DNA of 64,000 nucleotides from Streptosporangium carneum (lineage in GTDB: Bacteria; Actinomycetota; Actinomycetes; Streptosporangiales; Streptosporangiaceae), in the NCBI RefSeq assembly GCF_027922005.1, contig NZ_BSEV01000009.1, positions 84,860 through 148,859 of the forward strand, written 5' to 3'. Below the pieces are notes generated by a model. That model saw nothing but the letters and a program-made list of their open reading frames with translations, searched no databases and was not told the origin of the DNA. The position numbers and the translations under genes are program-made. Below are positions 17,991-28,425 of the stretch, piece after piece. Position 1 is the stretch's first letter; the number at the start of each line of letters is the position of its first letter.

Positions 17991-19498
17991 TCCCGTTGCC
18001 GCTGGCCAGGATCGCCGAGATCACCTCGGGGGCCCTCGCCGGCATGGCCGATCCCCGTGCGGTGGTGCGCGGCCCGGTCGTCATCGACTCCCGCGCCGTC
18101 GAGCCGGGGTCGCTGTTCGTGGCCATCAAGGGCGCACGGGCCGACGGGCACGACTTCGCGGCCCAGGCGGTCGCGGCGGGCGCCGTCGCCGTCCTGGCGT
18201 CCAGGCCCGTCGACGCCCCCGCGATCGTCGTCGGTGACATCCTGGCGGCCCTGGCGCAGCTGGCCACCGCCGTGGCCGCCGGCCTGCCGGAGGCCACGGT
18301 CATCGGCGTGACCGGCTCGGCGGGCAAGACCACGACCAAGGATCTGCTGGCCCGTCTCGCCGCCAGGGTCGGCCCGACGATCGCCCCTGTGGAGTCGTTC
18401 AACAACGAGATCGGCCACCCCCTCACCGTCATGAGGGCCGCGGAGGACACCCGCTACATGGTGCTCGAGCTCAGCGCCAGGCACGCGGGCCACATCGCCG
18501 ACCTCGCCCGCATCGCCCCGCCCAGGATCGGCGTGGTCCTCAACGTCGGAAGCGCCCACCTGGGCGTCTTCGGCGGCAAGGAGGCGATCGCGCAGGCGAA
18601 GGGCGAGCTGGTCGAGGCGCTGCCCGCCGACGGCGTGGCCGTGCTGAACGCCGACGACCCGCTGGTGGCCGCGATGGCGGAGCGGACCGCGGCCCGCGTC
18701 ACCTGGTACGGCAGGGCCGAGACCGCCGCCGTCCGCGCGCAGGACGTGACGCTCGACGAGCGGGGCAGGGCCCGCTTCACGCTGCGCACCCCGTCGGGGG
18801 CCGCGCCGGTCGAACTTCGCCTGTACGGCGAGCACGCCGTGGACAACGCCCTGGCCGCGGCGGCCGCCGCCTACGAGCTCGGTCTGCCGGTCACCACCAT
18901 CGCGGAGGAGCTGTCGGAGGCCGAGCCCCGCAGCCGCTGGCGGATGGAGGTCACCGACAGGCCGGACGGCGTCACCGTGATCAACGACGCCTACAACGCC
19001 AACCCCGACTCCATGCGCGCCGCCTTCGGCGCCCTGGACGCCCTCGCGGGCGGCCGTCGCCGCTTCGCGGTCATCGCCGCGCTGCAGGAGCTCGGCGAGG
19101 AGGGCCCCGCGCTCAACGCGGGAGTGGGACGCCTGGCCGCGAGCGCGGGCCTCGAAGCCCTCTTCGTCGTGGGAGCCGACGCCGACCCCGTCCTGGCGGG
19201 CGCCGCGTCCGTCACGGGCGGCGCGGGCGACCCTCCGCGGGCCGGGAGCGGCGCGGATCCCGCCCCGCGGGCCGCGGACGGATCAGAGGGGGAGCCGCGG
19301 GCTCAGGACGGCGCTCCGCCGGGCACGCCGCCCGACGCGCCGTCCCGCACCAGGGTCGTCCACGTCGCCGACGTCGCCGAGGCGGTCGCCGGGCTCTCCG
19401 CGCTGCTGGCCCCCGGCGACGTGGTGCTGGTCAAGGGGCCGCGGGTCGCCGGCCTCCAGCGCGTGGCCCAGGCGCTGACCGGGGGTGAGCGCCAATGA
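17987..19498 (+). CDS. murF: UDP-MurNAc-tripeptide-D-Ala-D-Ala ligase
   Basis: Adds D-Ala-D-Ala to make the UDP-MurNAc-pentapeptide. The substrate domain begins with the [13 protein letters not shown] region, and the ATP loop is [13 protein letters not shown]. The central domain includes [13 protein letters not shown]. It has 503 residues, longer than the usual 450-470. An extra Ala/Gly/Pro-rich stretch of about 50 residues (near 405-450) splits the C-terminal domain and looks like a disordered loop. The ATG overlaps the murE stop, and the stop overlaps mraY. Confidence 0.95.
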   Translation: MIPLPLARIAEITSGALAGMADPRAVVRGPVVIDSRAVEPGSLFVAIKGARADGHDFAAQAVAAGAVAVLASRPVDAPAIVVGDILAALAQLATAVAAGLPEATVIGVTGSAGKTTTKDLLARLAARVGPTIAPVESFNNEIGHPLTVMRAAEDTRYMVLELSARHAGHIADLARIAPPRIGVVLNVGSAHLGVFGGKEAIAQAKGELVEALPADGVAVLNADDPLVAAMAERTAARVTWYGRAETAAVRAQDVTLDERGRARFTLRTPSGAAPVELRLYGEHAVDNALAAAAAAYELGLPVTTIAEELSEAEPRSRWRMEVTDRPDGVTVINDAYNANPDSMRAAFGALDALAGGRRRFAVIAALQELGEEGPALNAGVGRLAASAGLEALFVVGADADPVLAGAASVTGGAGDPPRAGSGADPAPRAADGSEGEPRAQDGAPPGTPPDAPSRTRVVHVADVAEAVAGLSALLAPGDVVLVKGPRVAGLQRVAQALTGGERQ

Positions 19499-20553
19499 TG
19501 GAGATCCTCATCGCGGCGGCGGTCGGACTGCTGCTGTCGATGTTCGGCACCCCGCTGGCCATCCGCCTGTTCTCGCGGCGCGGTTACGGCCAGAGCATCC
19601 GTGAGGAAGGGCCCTCGGGCCACCACGACAAGCGCGGCACCCCGACCATGGGCGGCACCGTCATCGTGATCGCGGCGCTGCTCGGGTTCATCTGCGCCCA
19701 CCTGTACAGCCGGACCCTGCCGACGGTCTCGGCGATCCTGGTGCTGTTCCTGATGACTGGCCTGGGCGCGGTCGGCTTCCTCGACGACTTCATCAAGATC
19801 TACAAGCAGCGCAGCCTCGGCCTGCGCAGCGGCGCCAAGGCGCTGGGCCAGCTCATCGTCGGGGCGGTCTTCGCCGTCCTGGTGACCCGCTTCCCCAACG
19901 CCTACCTGATCACCCCGGCGGAGACTCGCCTGTCCTTCCTGCGGGACTTCGGCCCGTCGATCGGCCTCATCGGGTTCACGATCTGGGTGCTCATCATGAT
20001 CGTGGGCTTCTCCAACGCGGTGAACCTCACCGACGGCCTCGACGGCCTGGCCAGCGGCGCGACCGGAGTGGTGCTGGCCTCCTACGTCCTGATCGGCAAC
20101 TGGCAGCTCCGCAACAACTGCACCACCCAGCTCGGCCCCAACTGCTACTGGGTCCGTGACCCGCTCGACCTGGCCGTGGTCGCGGCCGCGGTGCTCGGCG
20201 CGCTGGTCGGCTTCCTGTGGTGGAACGCCCCGCCCGCCAAGATCTTCATGGGTGACACGGGCTCCCTGGCCCTGGGCGGTGTGCTCGCGGGCCTGGCCAT
20301 CACCACCCGTACCCAGGGCCTGCTGTTCATCCTGGCGGGCATGTGCGTGGTCATCACGGCGTCGGTGATCATCCAGGTGGGCTTCTTCAAGATGACGCGC
20401 AAACGCGTCTTCAGAATGGCTCCGCTCCAGCACCACTTCGAGCTGTCAGGCTGGGCGGAGACGACCATCGTGGTCCGCTTCTGGCTCATCGCGGGGCTCT
20501 GCGCCGCCGCCGGTCTCGGACTGTTCTACGTCGAATGGATGCCGAAGCAGTGA
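19495..20553 (+). CDS. mraY: Phospho-MurNAc-pentapeptide translocase
   Basis: Polytopic membrane enzyme (about ten helices, 352 residues) that transfers phospho-MurNAc-pentapeptide to undecaprenyl phosphate, forming lipid I. The hallmark acidic motifs are LDDFIK and [12 protein letters not shown], and the HHH-type loop appears as [11 protein letters not shown]. The start is ATG 19495, with ATG 19498 adjacent. It overlaps the murF stop. Confidence 0.96.
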   Translation: MMEILIAAAVGLLLSMFGTPLAIRLFSRRGYGQSIREEGPSGHHDKRGTPTMGGTVIVIAALLGFICAHLYSRTLPTVSAILVLFLMTGLGAVGFLDDFIKIYKQRSLGLRSGAKALGQLIVGAVFAVLVTRFPNAYLITPAETRLSFLRDFGPSIGLIGFTIWVLIMIVGFSNAVNLTDGLDGLASGATGVVLASYVLIGNWQLRNNCTTQLGPNCYWVRDPLDLAVVAAAVLGALVGFLWWNAPPAKIFMGDTGSLALGGVLAGLAITTRTQGLLFILAGMCVVITASVIIQVGFFKMTRKRVFRMAPLQHHFELSGWAETTIVVRFWLIAGLCAAAGLGLFYVEWMPKQ

Positions 20554-20590
20554 CAACGCACACGAGTCCCCGCGACGCGGAGGTGACGGC

Positions 20591-21976
20591 GTGATCTGCG
20601 TCGCCGGTCTCGGGGTCTCGGGCACGGCCGCCGCCCGCGCCATGGCCGCCAGGGGCGAGAAGGTCGTCGTCATCGAGGGCAAGGAGAGCGAGCGGGCCAG
20701 GGCGGCCGCCGCGGAGCTGGCCGAGGCGGGCGTCGAGGTCCGCTTCGGCGCGCCCGCCGGGCTGCCCGACGGCACCCGTCTCGTCGTCACCACCGGCTGG
20801 CCGCCGCACCACCCGCTGCTCCTGGCCGCCGCGGAGGACGGGATCGAGGTCGTCAGCGAGGTCGAGCTGGCCTGGCGGCTGCGCCCTGAGGGCGCGGCTC
20901 CGTGGCTGGCGCTGACCGGCACCAACGGCAAGACCACCGTGGTGCGGATGCTCACCTCGATGCTGACCGCCGCGGGGCACAGGGCCCTCGCGGTCGGCAA
21001 CGTCGGCACCCCCGTCGTCGAGGCGGTCACCGGGCCGTGGGACGTGCTGGCCGTCGAGCTGTCCAGCTTCCAGCTGCACCGCTCGCCCAGCCTCGCCCCG
21101 CACGCCGCGGCCCTGCTCAACGTCGCGCCGGACCACCTCGACTGGCACGGCTCCCTCGAGGAGTACGCCAGGGCCAAGGGGGAGATCTTCGCCAGGGCGG
21201 GGACGATCGTCCACAACGCCGACGACGAGTGGCCGGTCCGCCTGGCCGGGCCGTACGGCGAGCACGGGCGTGTGGTCGGCTTCACCCTCGACGTGCCCAG
21301 GCCCGGACAGATCGGCGTGGTCGACGACCTGCTGGTCGACCGCGCCTTCGTGGCCGACCCGGTGCGCAACGCCGAGGAGCTCGCCTCGTTCGCCGACGTC
21401 AGGCCCTTCGCGCCGCACAACGTGGCCAACGCCCTCGCCGCCGCGGCGCTGGCCAGGTCCTACGGCGTGCCCGCCGAGGCCGTACGCCGGGGCCTGCTCG
21501 ACTTCGTCCCCGACCCGCACCGGATCGCACACGTCGCGCGGGTCGGCGAGGTCGACTACGTGGACGACTCCAAGGCCACGAACCCGCACGCCGCCGCGGC
21601 CTCGCTCGCCGCCTACCCGTCGATCGTCTGGGTCGCGGGCGGGCAGCTCAAGGGCGCCGACGTCGACGACCTGGTACGCCGCGCCGCGCCGCGGCTGCGC
21701 GGCGCGGTGCTGCTGGGCGTCGACCGCGAGCGAATTCGTCAGGCGCTGGCGCGACACGCCGAGAATGTTCCGGTGGTCGAGGTGCCGGGGCAAGACACTG
21801 GGGTCATGGACCGCGTCGTCACCGAAGCCGCCAGGCTCGCCGCCCCGGGAGACACCGTGCTGCTGGCCCCCGCCGGAGCGTCCCTGGACATGTACGCCGG
21901 CTACCCAGCGCGGGGGGAGGCGTTCGCGCGAGCCGTGCACCGGCTCGTCACCCGGCACGACGGCGGGCGGGAGTGA
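20591..21976 (+). CDS. murD: UDP-MurNAc-L-alanine:D-glutamate ligase
   Basis: Adds D-Glu to UDP-MurNAc-L-Ala. It has the N-terminal UDP-binding domain (VAGLGVSGTAAARAMA), the ATP loop LTGTNGKTTVVRML, the central ELSSFQL and APDHLDWHG motifs, and the C-terminal VDDSKATNPHAA. It has 461 residues from GTG 20591, preceded by GCGGAGG. The stop codon overlaps the ftsW GTG (GTGA). Confidence 0.95.
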   Translation: MICVAGLGVSGTAAARAMAARGEKVVVIEGKESERARAAAAELAEAGVEVRFGAPAGLPDGTRLVVTTGWPPHHPLLLAAAEDGIEVVSEVELAWRLRPEGAAPWLALTGTNGKTTVVRMLTSMLTAAGHRALAVGNVGTPVVEAVTGPWDVLAVELSSFQLHRSPSLAPHAAALLNVAPDHLDWHGSLEEYARAKGEIFARAGTIVHNADDEWPVRLAGPYGEHGRVVGFTLDVPRPGQIGVVDDLLVDRAFVADPVRNAEELASFADVRPFAPHNVANALAAAALARSYGVPAEAVRRGLLDFVPDPHRIAHVARVGEVDYVDDSKATNPHAAAASLAAYPSIVWVAGGQLKGADVDDLVRRAAPRLRGAVLLGVDRERIRQALARHAENVPVVEVPGQDTGVMDRVVTEAARLAAPGDTVLLAPAGASLDMYAGYPARGEAFARAVHRLVTRHDGGRE

Positions 21977-23283
21977 GCACGGCGGCGCACCAGGGCGCCG
22001 GGCCTGAGAGGATCAGAAGAGGCGGGGACGCCGCGCGGCACAGCGGGCTGCGCGAGCAGCTCGCCGCGTTCCGGGAGCTGCTCAACCGGCCGCTGACCTC
22101 CTATTACCTCATCCTCGGCTGCAGCGCGCTGCTGCTCGCCCTCGGCCTGATGATGGTGCTGTCCGCTTCGAGCATCGAGGCGCTGCAGGAGAAGGGGAAC
22201 CCGTTCTACTGGTTCTTCAAGCAGTCGGTCTCGGTCTCCCTCGGCATCCCGATCATGTGGATCTGCTCGATGCTGCCCCAGCGCTTCTTCAGGCTCGCCG
22301 GATACCCGCTGATGGTCGTGTCGATCATCGCCCTGGTCCTGGTGCTGTTCGTCGGCACCTCCCAGCTCGGCGCCCAGCGCTGGATCGACCTGGGGCCGAT
22401 CTACCTGCAGCCCTCCGAGCCCGCGAAGCTGGGGCTGCTGCTGTGGGGCGCCGACCTGCTGGCCCGCAAGGCGCGGAACGGGATGATCGAGTGGCGCAAC
22501 CTGTTCATCCCGCTGATGCCGGGCACCGTGATCCTGGCCGTCATGGTCATGCTGGGACGCGACCTGGGCACCACGCTGGTGCTGATGCTCGTCTTCCTGT
22601 CGCTGCTGTGGGTGGTCGGCGCGCCGCTGCGTCTGTTCGGCGGGATCCTCGCGGTCGCGGTGCTCGCGACCATCGTTATGATCAGCACCGAGGGATACCG
22701 CTCCGACCGGATCAAGGGGTGGCTCGACCCGTGGGGCAACGCCCAGGACGCCGGCTACCAGGCCGTGCAGGGGCAGATCGCCATGGGCAGCGGCGGCTGG
22801 TTCGGGCTCGGGCTCGGTTCCAGCAGGCAGAAGTGGGGCAGGCTCCCGCACGCGGAGAGCGACTTCATCTTCTCCATCCTCGGTGAGGAGCTGGGCCTCA
22901 TGGGCACCCTGGTGGTGATCGCCCTGTTCGGCCTGCTGGGCTACGCCGGGCTGCGGGTGGCGACCCGGGTCAAGGACCCGTTCGTCCGCCTGGCGTCCGC
23001 CTCGGCCGTCGCCTGGATCGCCGGCCAGGCGATCGTCAACATCGGCGCGGTCATCGGCGTGCTGCCCATCACGGGCATTCCGCTGCCCCTGGTGTCCTAC
23101 GGCGGGTCGGCGCTGCTGCCGACCCTGGCGGCACTCGGCATGTTGCTGTCCTTCGCCAAACTCGAGCCGGGAGCGCGTGAGGCTCTCGCCGCCCGTGGCC
23201 CCGGACCGGTGGCGCGGGGCCTAAGCTGGCTTGGCCTGGGTGGTCCGGCACGGAGACGACGGCCGGTCCGCGAGAGACGATAA
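21973..23283 (+). CDS. ftsW: Septal peptidoglycan polymerase FtsW
   Basis: SEDS-family glycosyltransferase that polymerises lipid II at the septum together with FtsI. It has 436 residues and about ten membrane helices. A cytoplasmic N-terminus of about 35 residues precedes [20 protein letters not shown]. Conserved motifs are [28 protein letters not shown] and the C-terminal [13 protein letters not shown]. The start is GTG 21973, overlapping murD. A basic C-terminal tail ([16 protein letters not shown]) follows. Confidence 0.95.
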   Translation: MSTAAHQGAGPERIRRGGDAARHSGLREQLAAFRELLNRPLTSYYLILGCSALLLALGLMMVLSASSIEALQEKGNPFYWFFKQSVSVSLGIPIMWICSMLPQRFFRLAGYPLMVVSIIALVLVLFVGTSQLGAQRWIDLGPIYLQPSEPAKLGLLLWGADLLARKARNGMIEWRNLFIPLMPGTVILAVMVMLGRDLGTTLVLMLVFLSLLWVVGAPLRLFGGILAVAVLATIVMISTEGYRSDRIKGWLDPWGNAQDAGYQAVQGQIAMGSGGWFGLGLGSSRQKWGRLPHAESDFIFSILGEELGLMGTLVVIALFGLLGYAGLRVATRVKDPFVRLASASAVAWIAGQAIVNIGAVIGVLPITGIPLPLVSYGGSALLPTLAALGMLLSFAKLEPGAREALAARGPGPVARGLSWLGLGGPARRRRPVRERR

Positions 23284-23297
23284 GTGAAAGGACCGAC

Positions 23298-24386
23298 ATG
23301 AGGGTGGTCCTCGCCGGCGGCGGGACGGCCGGTCACATCGAACCGGCGCTGGCCCTGGCCGACGCGCTGCGCCAACTGGACCCGAACATCGGGATCACCT
23401 GCCTCGGCACGGAACGCGGTCTGGAGACCCGGCTGGTCCCCGCCCGGGGCTATGACCTGCAGCTCGTGCCCGCGGTGCCGTTGCCCCGGGCCATCACGCC
23501 CCAGCTGCTGACCGTTCCCGGACGTCTGGCGGGGGCCATCAACACGGCGGCGGGCATCATGGACAGGGTCCAGGCCGACGTGCTGGTCGGGTTCGGCGGC
23601 TATGTGGCGACCCCCGCCTACCTGGGGGCGCGCAGGCGCGGGGTGCCGATCGTGGTGCACGAGGCCAACCCGAAGCCAGGCCTGGCCAACCGGCTCGGCG
23701 CCCGGCTCACCGATCACGTGTTCACCGGTCATCCGAACACGCCCCTGCCCCACGCCCAGCATGTGGGGATCCCGCTCCGCCGCGAGATCGTGGGCCTGGA
23801 CCGGCTCTCCATGGGCGACAAGGCGCGTTCCTGGTTCGGCCTCGAGGCCGACCTGCCCACGCTGCTGGTCACCGGCGGCTCGCAGGGCGCGCGCTCGCTC
23901 AACCAGGCGGCGCTGGGCGCCGCTCCCGTGCTGCGCAGGGCCGGGGTTCAGGTGCTGCACGTCATCGGCCCGAAGAACACGCTGGAGGAGGAGCCGCCGC
24001 CGGGCGACCCGCAGTACGTCGTGCTGCAGTACGTCGACCGGATGGACCTGGCCTACGCCGCCGCCGACTTCGCCCTGTGCCGCTGTGGCGCGATGACCTG
24101 CGCGGAGCTGACCGCCGTCGGCCTGCCCGCCGCCTATGTGCCGCTGCCGCACGGCAACGGTGAGCAACGGCTCAACGCGGAGCCGATCGTGCAGGCGGGC
24201 GGCGGCCTGATGGCCGACGACGCCGACCTGTCACCGGAGTGGATCATTCAGAACGTGCTGCCCATCCTGTCCGACCCCGAACGCGTGGTCGCCATGTCCG
24301 AGGCCGCGGCCAGGATGGGCAGAAAGGACGCCGACGTGACGCTCGCCCGCAGGGTGCTGCAGATCGCGGCGGAGGGGAAGAGATGA
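23298..24386 (+). CDS. murG: UDP-GlcNAc:lipid I GlcNAc transferase
   Basis: GT-B glycosyltransferase on the inner face of the membrane that converts lipid I to lipid II. It starts with the diagnostic [18 protein letters not shown], followed by [15 protein letters not shown] and, in the UDP-GlcNAc domain, [15 protein letters not shown] and [18 protein letters not shown]. It has 362 residues from ATG 23298. The stop overlaps the ATG of the following small ORF (ATGA). Confidence 0.95.
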   Translation: MRVVLAGGGTAGHIEPALALADALRQLDPNIGITCLGTERGLETRLVPARGYDLQLVPAVPLPRAITPQLLTVPGRLAGAINTAAGIMDRVQADVLVGFGGYVATPAYLGARRRGVPIVVHEANPKPGLANRLGARLTDHVFTGHPNTPLPHAQHVGIPLRREIVGLDRLSMGDKARSWFGLEADLPTLLVTGGSQGARSLNQAALGAAPVLRRAGVQVLHVIGPKNTLEEEPPPGDPQYVVLQYVDRMDLAYAAADFALCRCGAMTCAELTAVGLPAAYVPLPHGNGEQRLNAEPIVQAGGGLMADDADLSPEWIIQNVLPILSDPERVVAMSEAAARMGRKDADVTLARRVLQIAAEGKR

Positions 24387-24556
24387 GCGGGGAGCGAGCT
24401 CGACGGAGTGAGCGGAGTGGGCGGTCGAGGGACGAGATCGTCCGCGTGGCGAACGAGGAGGGCGAGCGACCGGTAGGCGGGGAGCGAGCTCGACGGAGTG
24501 AGCGGAGTGGGCGGTCGAGGGACGAGATCGTCCGCGTAGCGAATGAGGAGCGGTGA
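24383..24556 (+). CDS. Small repeat ORF between murG and murC (57 aa)
   Basis: An ATG overlapping the murG stop by 4 nt opens a 57-codon frame ending 8 nt before the murC ATG. It encodes two copies of a 30-residue unit ([20 protein letters not shown] then ANEE), very rich in Arg, Glu and Ser. The position is ideal for translational coupling, but composition is unusual and the DNA repeat could equally be a mobile intergenic repeat that happens to be open. I do not recognise the protein. Confidence 0.4.
   Translation: MSGERARRSERSGRSRDEIVRVANEEGERPVGGERARRSERSGRSRDEIVRVANEER
24388..24550 (+). repeat. 90-bp direct repeat between murG and murC
   Basis: Two copies of about 73 bp, offset by exactly 90 bp (24388 and 24478), differ at only a few bases near their ends. 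Each begins CGGGGAGCGAGCTCGACGG and contains the short echo GAGTGAGCGGAGTGG. An exact multiple of three and high identity indicate recent duplication. Confidence 0.85.
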
Positions 24557-24563
24557 GCGACCG

Positions 24564-25970
24564 ATGAGCTTGGTCAAGTTGGTGGATCCGGTCGCGGCTG
24601 AGGAGCTCGGGCGGGTGCACTTCATCGGGATCGGCGGCGCCGGGATGTCCGGCATCGCCAGGATCCTGCTCAAACGGGGCGTGCCCGTCTCCGGCAGCGA
24701 CTCGCGCGGTTCCGACCTGCTGAACGAACTGCGGGAGCTGGGGGGCAGGATTCACATCGGCCACGCCGCCTCGCACATCAAGAACGTCGACACCGTGGTG
24801 GTCTCGACCGCGATCCGCGACTCCAACCCCGAGCTGGGTGAGGCGTTGCGCCAGGGCCTGCGGGTGATTCCCCGGGCCGCCGCGCTGGCCTCGGTGATGG
24901 CGGGCCGGATCGGGATCGCCCTGGCGGGCACCCATGGCAAGACCACCACGACCTCGATGCTCACGGTCGCGCTGCAGAAGTGCGGCGCCGATCCGTCCTA
25001 CTGCGTCGGCGGCCAGCTGGTGACCACCGGGCTGGGCGCGGACGAGGGGGCGGGCGGGGCGTTCGTCGCGGAGGCGGACGAGAGCGACGGCTCCTTCCTC
25101 ATGCTGGCTCCCGACATCGCCGTGGTCACCAACGTGGAACCCGACCACCTGGACAACTACGGCGACCCGCGAGCGGTCTACGACAGCTTCGCGCGGTTCG
25201 TCGAGCGGGTGGGGAGGTCGATGGTGCTCTGCGTCGACGACCCCGGCTCCGCCGCGCTGGTCCCCATCGCCCGCGCGCGCGGCCTGAAGGTGATCACGTA
25301 CGGCGAGGCCGAGGACGCCGACCTGCGGGTGAGCGAGATCGTCCCCGACGGCATGGGCGTCTCCTTCACGGTCGTCGGCCACGGGGAGGTCAGGCTCTCC
25401 GTCCCGGGCCGTCACAACGCGCTCAACGCCACCGCGGCCATCGCCGTGGCGGCGGAGCTGGGCGTGTCCTTCGACGAGATACGCGACGGCCTCGCGGCCT
25501 TCACCGGGGCGAAGCGGCGCTTCGAGGCCAAGGGGGAGTCGGGGGGAGTGGCGGTCTTCGACAGCTACGCCCACCATCCGACCGAGCTCGCCGCGGACCT
25601 GCGGGCGGCGCGGGACGTGGTCGCCTCCTTCTCCGGCACGGGGCGGGTGATCGCGGTCTTCCAGCCCCATCTCTACTCGCGCACGAGGTTCTTCGCCGAC
25701 GAGTTCGGCGCCGCGCTCGGCCTGGCGGACGAGGCCGTCGTCCTGGACGTCTACGGCGCGCGTGAGGACCCGGAGCCGGGCGTCTCGGGGGCCCTGGTGG
25801 CGGACAGGGTGCCGCTTCCGGCCGCCCAGGTGGCCTACGCGCCGCGCCGTGAGATCGTCCCGGCGCTGGTCGCCGAGCGTGCCAGGCCCGGTGACATCGT
25901 GCTCACGATGGGCGCGGGCGACGTGACCGAGCTGGGTCCCCTGATCGTGGCGGAGCTGGCCGCGCGGTGA
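24564..25970 (+). CDS. murC: UDP-MurNAc:L-alanine ligase
   Basis: Commits UDP-MurNAc to peptide assembly. It has the N-terminal VHFIGIGGAGMSGIARIL loop, the ATP site LAGTHGKTTTTSML, the EADESDGSF motif, NVEPDHLDNYG, and the C-terminal FDSYAHHPTEL. It has 468 residues from ATG 24564. An ATG at 24543 would lie inside the upstream repeat ORF. As in relatives, it is near the end of the mur block. No murB or ddl is nearby. Confidence 0.95.
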   Translation: MSLVKLVDPVAAEELGRVHFIGIGGAGMSGIARILLKRGVPVSGSDSRGSDLLNELRELGGRIHIGHAASHIKNVDTVVVSTAIRDSNPELGEALRQGLRVIPRAAALASVMAGRIGIALAGTHGKTTTTSMLTVALQKCGADPSYCVGGQLVTTGLGADEGAGGAFVAEADESDGSFLMLAPDIAVVTNVEPDHLDNYGDPRAVYDSFARFVERVGRSMVLCVDDPGSAALVPIARARGLKVITYGEAEDADLRVSEIVPDGMGVSFTVVGHGEVRLSVPGRHNALNATAAIAVAAELGVSFDEIRDGLAAFTGAKRRFEAKGESGGVAVFDSYAHHPTELAADLRAARDVVASFSGTGRVIAVFQPHLYSRTRFFADEFGAALGLADEAVVLDVYGAREDPEPGVSGALVADRVPLPAAQVAYAPRREIVPALVAERARPGDIVLTMGAGDVTELGPLIVAELAAR

Positions 25971-26025
25971 CCCACGCCAGGAGACGCCGGGCGCGGGCGT
26001 CAGGGCCGCCGGACGGGGTGGGGCG

Positions 26026-26694
26026 ATGAACGGGCTGTGGAGGCCCGCCTTCCTGGCGTTGCTCACCGTGGGGGTCGTCGGCACCGCCGCCTGGCTGGTG
26101 TTCTTCTCCTCGGTGCTGGGGGTGCGGGACATCCAGGTGGTCGGCAACCTGGCCATCCCCGCCCAGCAGATCCGGCAGGCGGCGGGGGTGGCCGACGGCA
26201 CGCCGCTGGCCACCGTCGACGTGACCGAGGTCGAGAACCGCCTCAAGGGGATCAGGCAGATCGAGTCGGTCGCCGTCAGCCGGGGCTGGCCGGGCACGCT
26301 GGTGGTGAAGGTGGCCGAGCGCGAACCGGTGGCCGTGATCCCGATAGGCGGGAAGTTCGCGGTCGTCGACCGTCACGGAGTGGTGACCGAGGTCGAGACC
26401 GTCGCGCCGCCGACCCTTCCCGTGCTCCGGGTGGACCGCCCGCAGACGGGGGACCCGGCGACCGAGGCCGCGCTGGCCGTCATCGGCGCGCTGCCGCCGA
26501 ATCTGGTCCCGCGGATCGCGGAGGTGCTCGCCCCCTCCCCGGAAACCGTCTCGTTGCGTCTGAAGGACGGCCGCGCGGTCGTGTGGGGCGGTCCCGACCG
26601 CCCGGCCGACAAGGCGCGCATCCTCACCACGCTGCTGAAACGCCCGGCCGACAGTTATGACGTGAGCTCACCCGACGTCGTGACGGTGAAGTGA
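26026..26694 (+). CDS. ftsQ: Cell division protein FtsQ
   Basis: A 222-residue bitopic protein with a very short cytoplasmic tail, one helix (PAFLALLTVGVVGTAAWLVFF), a POTRA domain (VRDIQVVGNLAIPAQQIRQA) and an FtsQ/DivIB beta domain including VSRGWPGTLVVKVAEREPVA. It holds FtsL and the divisome together. The start is ATG 26026, 55 nt after murC, with a purine-rich GGGGTGGGG upstream. The missing long N-terminal tail is usual for some actinomycetes. Confidence 0.93.
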   Translation: MNGLWRPAFLALLTVGVVGTAAWLVFFSSVLGVRDIQVVGNLAIPAQQIRQAAGVADGTPLATVDVTEVENRLKGIRQIESVAVSRGWPGTLVVKVAEREPVAVIPIGGKFAVVDRHGVVTEVETVAPPTLPVLRVDRPQTGDPATEAALAVIGALPPNLVPRIAEVLAPSPETVSLRLKDGRAVVWGGPDRPADKARILTTLLKRPADSYDVSSPDVVTVK

Positions 26695-26813
26695 TCTCGT
26701 CGCCTCGCACGGGTTCGCGGAAAAGGACGGCCCGCGACACGCCGGGCACGCTTGCGGCGCGGTTAGTTGACCCACCTGGAGCGCAACTCCTACTGTCCGT
26801 ATCACTCCTCAGG

Positions 26814-26845
26814 TTGACATAAATCTAAATCTCAACTTGAGGGTG
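26814..26845 (+). promoter_or_regulatory. ftsZ promoter region
   Basis: A perfect -35 hexamer TTGACA (26814-26819) begins a 30-bp AT-rich island in the 225-bp gap before ftsZ. It is followed by a repeated AAATCT and the small palindrome CTCAACTTGAG (26831-26841). The -10 is not clear. FtsZ transcription separate from the upstream mur genes is common in actinomycetes. Confidence 0.5.
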
Positions 26846-26919
26846 AGAGTTTTGGAAACGACGGCACGGGCCCCGTGCCGCATGAAATTGCAAGTCAACG
26901 AGCGGAAAGGCCCCTCGTC

Positions 26920-28335
26920 GTGGCAGCACCGCAGAACTACCTCGCGGTCATCAAGGTTGTTGGAATCGGCGGAGGCGGAGTCAACGCCGTCAACCGGATG
27001 ATCGAGGAGGGACTCAAGGGCGTCGAGTTCATCGCCATCAATACCGACGCCCAGGCGCTGCTGATGAGTGACGCCGACGTCAAGCTCGACGTCGGACGTG
27101 AGCTCACGCGCGGCCTCGGCGCGGGGGCCAACCCCGAAGTCGGACGCAAGGCGGCAGAGGACCACCGTGAGGAGATCGAAGAGGTCATCAAGGGCGCCGA
27201 CATGGTGTTCGTCACCGCGGGAGAGGGCGGTGGCACGGGCACGGGCGGCGCCCCCGTGGTGGCCAACATCGCGCGCTCCCTCGGCGCCCTGACCATCGGC
27301 GTGGTGACCCGGCCCTTCAGCTTCGAGGGCAGGCGCCGCGCGATGCAGGCGGAGGCGGGGATCGAGACGCTCCGCGAGGAGGTCGACACCCTCATCGTGA
27401 TCCCCAACGACCGGCTGCTGTCGATCTCCGACCGGCAGGTGAGCGTGCTGGACGCCTTCAAGGCGGCCGACCAGGTGCTGCTCTCCGGTGTCCAGGGCAT
27501 CACCGACCTCATCACCACGCCCGGTCTGATCAACCTCGACTTCGCCGACGTGAAGTCGGTCATGTCGGGTGCGGGTTCGGCGCTCATGGGCATCGGCCAC
27601 GCGCGCGGCGACGACCGGTCGGTCGCGGCGGCCGAGATGGCCGTCTCCAGCCCGCTGCTGGAGGCCAGCATCGACGGCGCGCACGGCGTGCTGCTGTCGA
27701 TCGCCGGCGGCTCCGACCTCGGCCTGTTCGAGATCAACGAGGCCGCCCAGCTGGTCTCGAACGCCGCCGCGCCGGACGCCAACATCATCTTCGGCACGGT
27801 CATCGACGACGCGCTGGGCGACGAGGTGCGCGTCACCGTGATCGCGGCGGGGTTCGACGAGCCGGTGGCCGAGAACAAGGCGGCGGCGGCACAGCCCGCG
27901 CCGCGTCAGCAGCCCGCGGCGCGCCCCGTGGCGCCGCCTCCCTCGGTCGGCGCGCAGGTGCGCCCGCCCGCGCCCACGGTGAAGGCCGAGCCCCGGCCCG
28001 AGCCGAGGGCCGAGCAGCCTCCCGTGCCGGTCAGGCCGGTGGTCAACGCGCCGCCGCCCCTCCCCGTCGCGGAGACGCCGCCCCCGCCCGCGCCGCAGCC
28101 GGTCCAGCAGATCCACCCGGTGCAGCCCGCTCCGCCCGTCCACCTTCCGGTGGAGCACGCCGAGCCGCACCGCGCCGAGGAGCCCCCGGTTCCCCCGGTG
28201 TCGATCCCGCGGCCCGCGCCCGAGCCGCCCCAGCCGACGCCCATCTCCGCGAGGGTCTCCGACCCCGCGAGGCGTCGTCCGGTGATCTTCGAGGAGCAGG
28301 AAGAAGAGCTCGACGTTCCGGACTTCCTGAAGTGA
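26920..28335 (+). CDS. ftsZ: Cell division GTPase FtsZ
   Basis: Tubulin homologue that forms the Z ring. The N-terminal GTPase has [18 protein letters not shown], the tubulin signature [12 protein letters not shown] at about residue 103, the T7-loop region and [11 protein letters not shown]. The core ends near residue 320. A proline-rich linker of about 140 residues follows, then the conserved C-terminal peptide DVPDFLK that binds SepF. The total of 471 is longer than typical because of the linker. The start is GTG 26920 with GGAAAGG 10 nt upstream. Confidence 0.97.
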   Translation: MAAPQNYLAVIKVVGIGGGGVNAVNRMIEEGLKGVEFIAINTDAQALLMSDADVKLDVGRELTRGLGAGANPEVGRKAAEDHREEIEEVIKGADMVFVTAGEGGGTGTGGAPVVANIARSLGALTIGVVTRPFSFEGRRRAMQAEAGIETLREEVDTLIVIPNDRLLSISDRQVSVLDAFKAADQVLLSGVQGITDLITTPGLINLDFADVKSVMSGAGSALMGIGHARGDDRSVAAAEMAVSSPLLEASIDGAHGVLLSIAGGSDLGLFEINEAAQLVSNAAAPDANIIFGTVIDDALGDEVRVTVIAAGFDEPVAENKAAAAQPAPRQQPAARPVAPPPSVGAQVRPPAPTVKAEPRPEPRAEQPPVPVRPVVNAPPPLPVAETPPPPAPQPVQQIHPVQPAPPVHLPVEHAEPHRAEEPPVPPVSIPRPAPEPPQPTPISARVSDPARRRPVIFEEQEEELDVPDFLK

Positions 28336-28425
28336 CATTGCTCACGGCCGGGCAGGAGACGGACCACCCGGTCGTGACAGGAAGAATGGGCTTCGCCGGT
28401 TTTCCAGTGTTCGAGCGGCGGAGAC

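Noticed and set aside
24388..24550. Possible CRISPR array
   Set aside because: Only two copies, 73-bp repeats and a 17-bp spacer. No cas genes.
26875..26919. An earlier in-frame start for ftsZ
   Set aside because: The GTG at 26920 has a proper ribosome binding site, and FtsZ similarity begins right after it.
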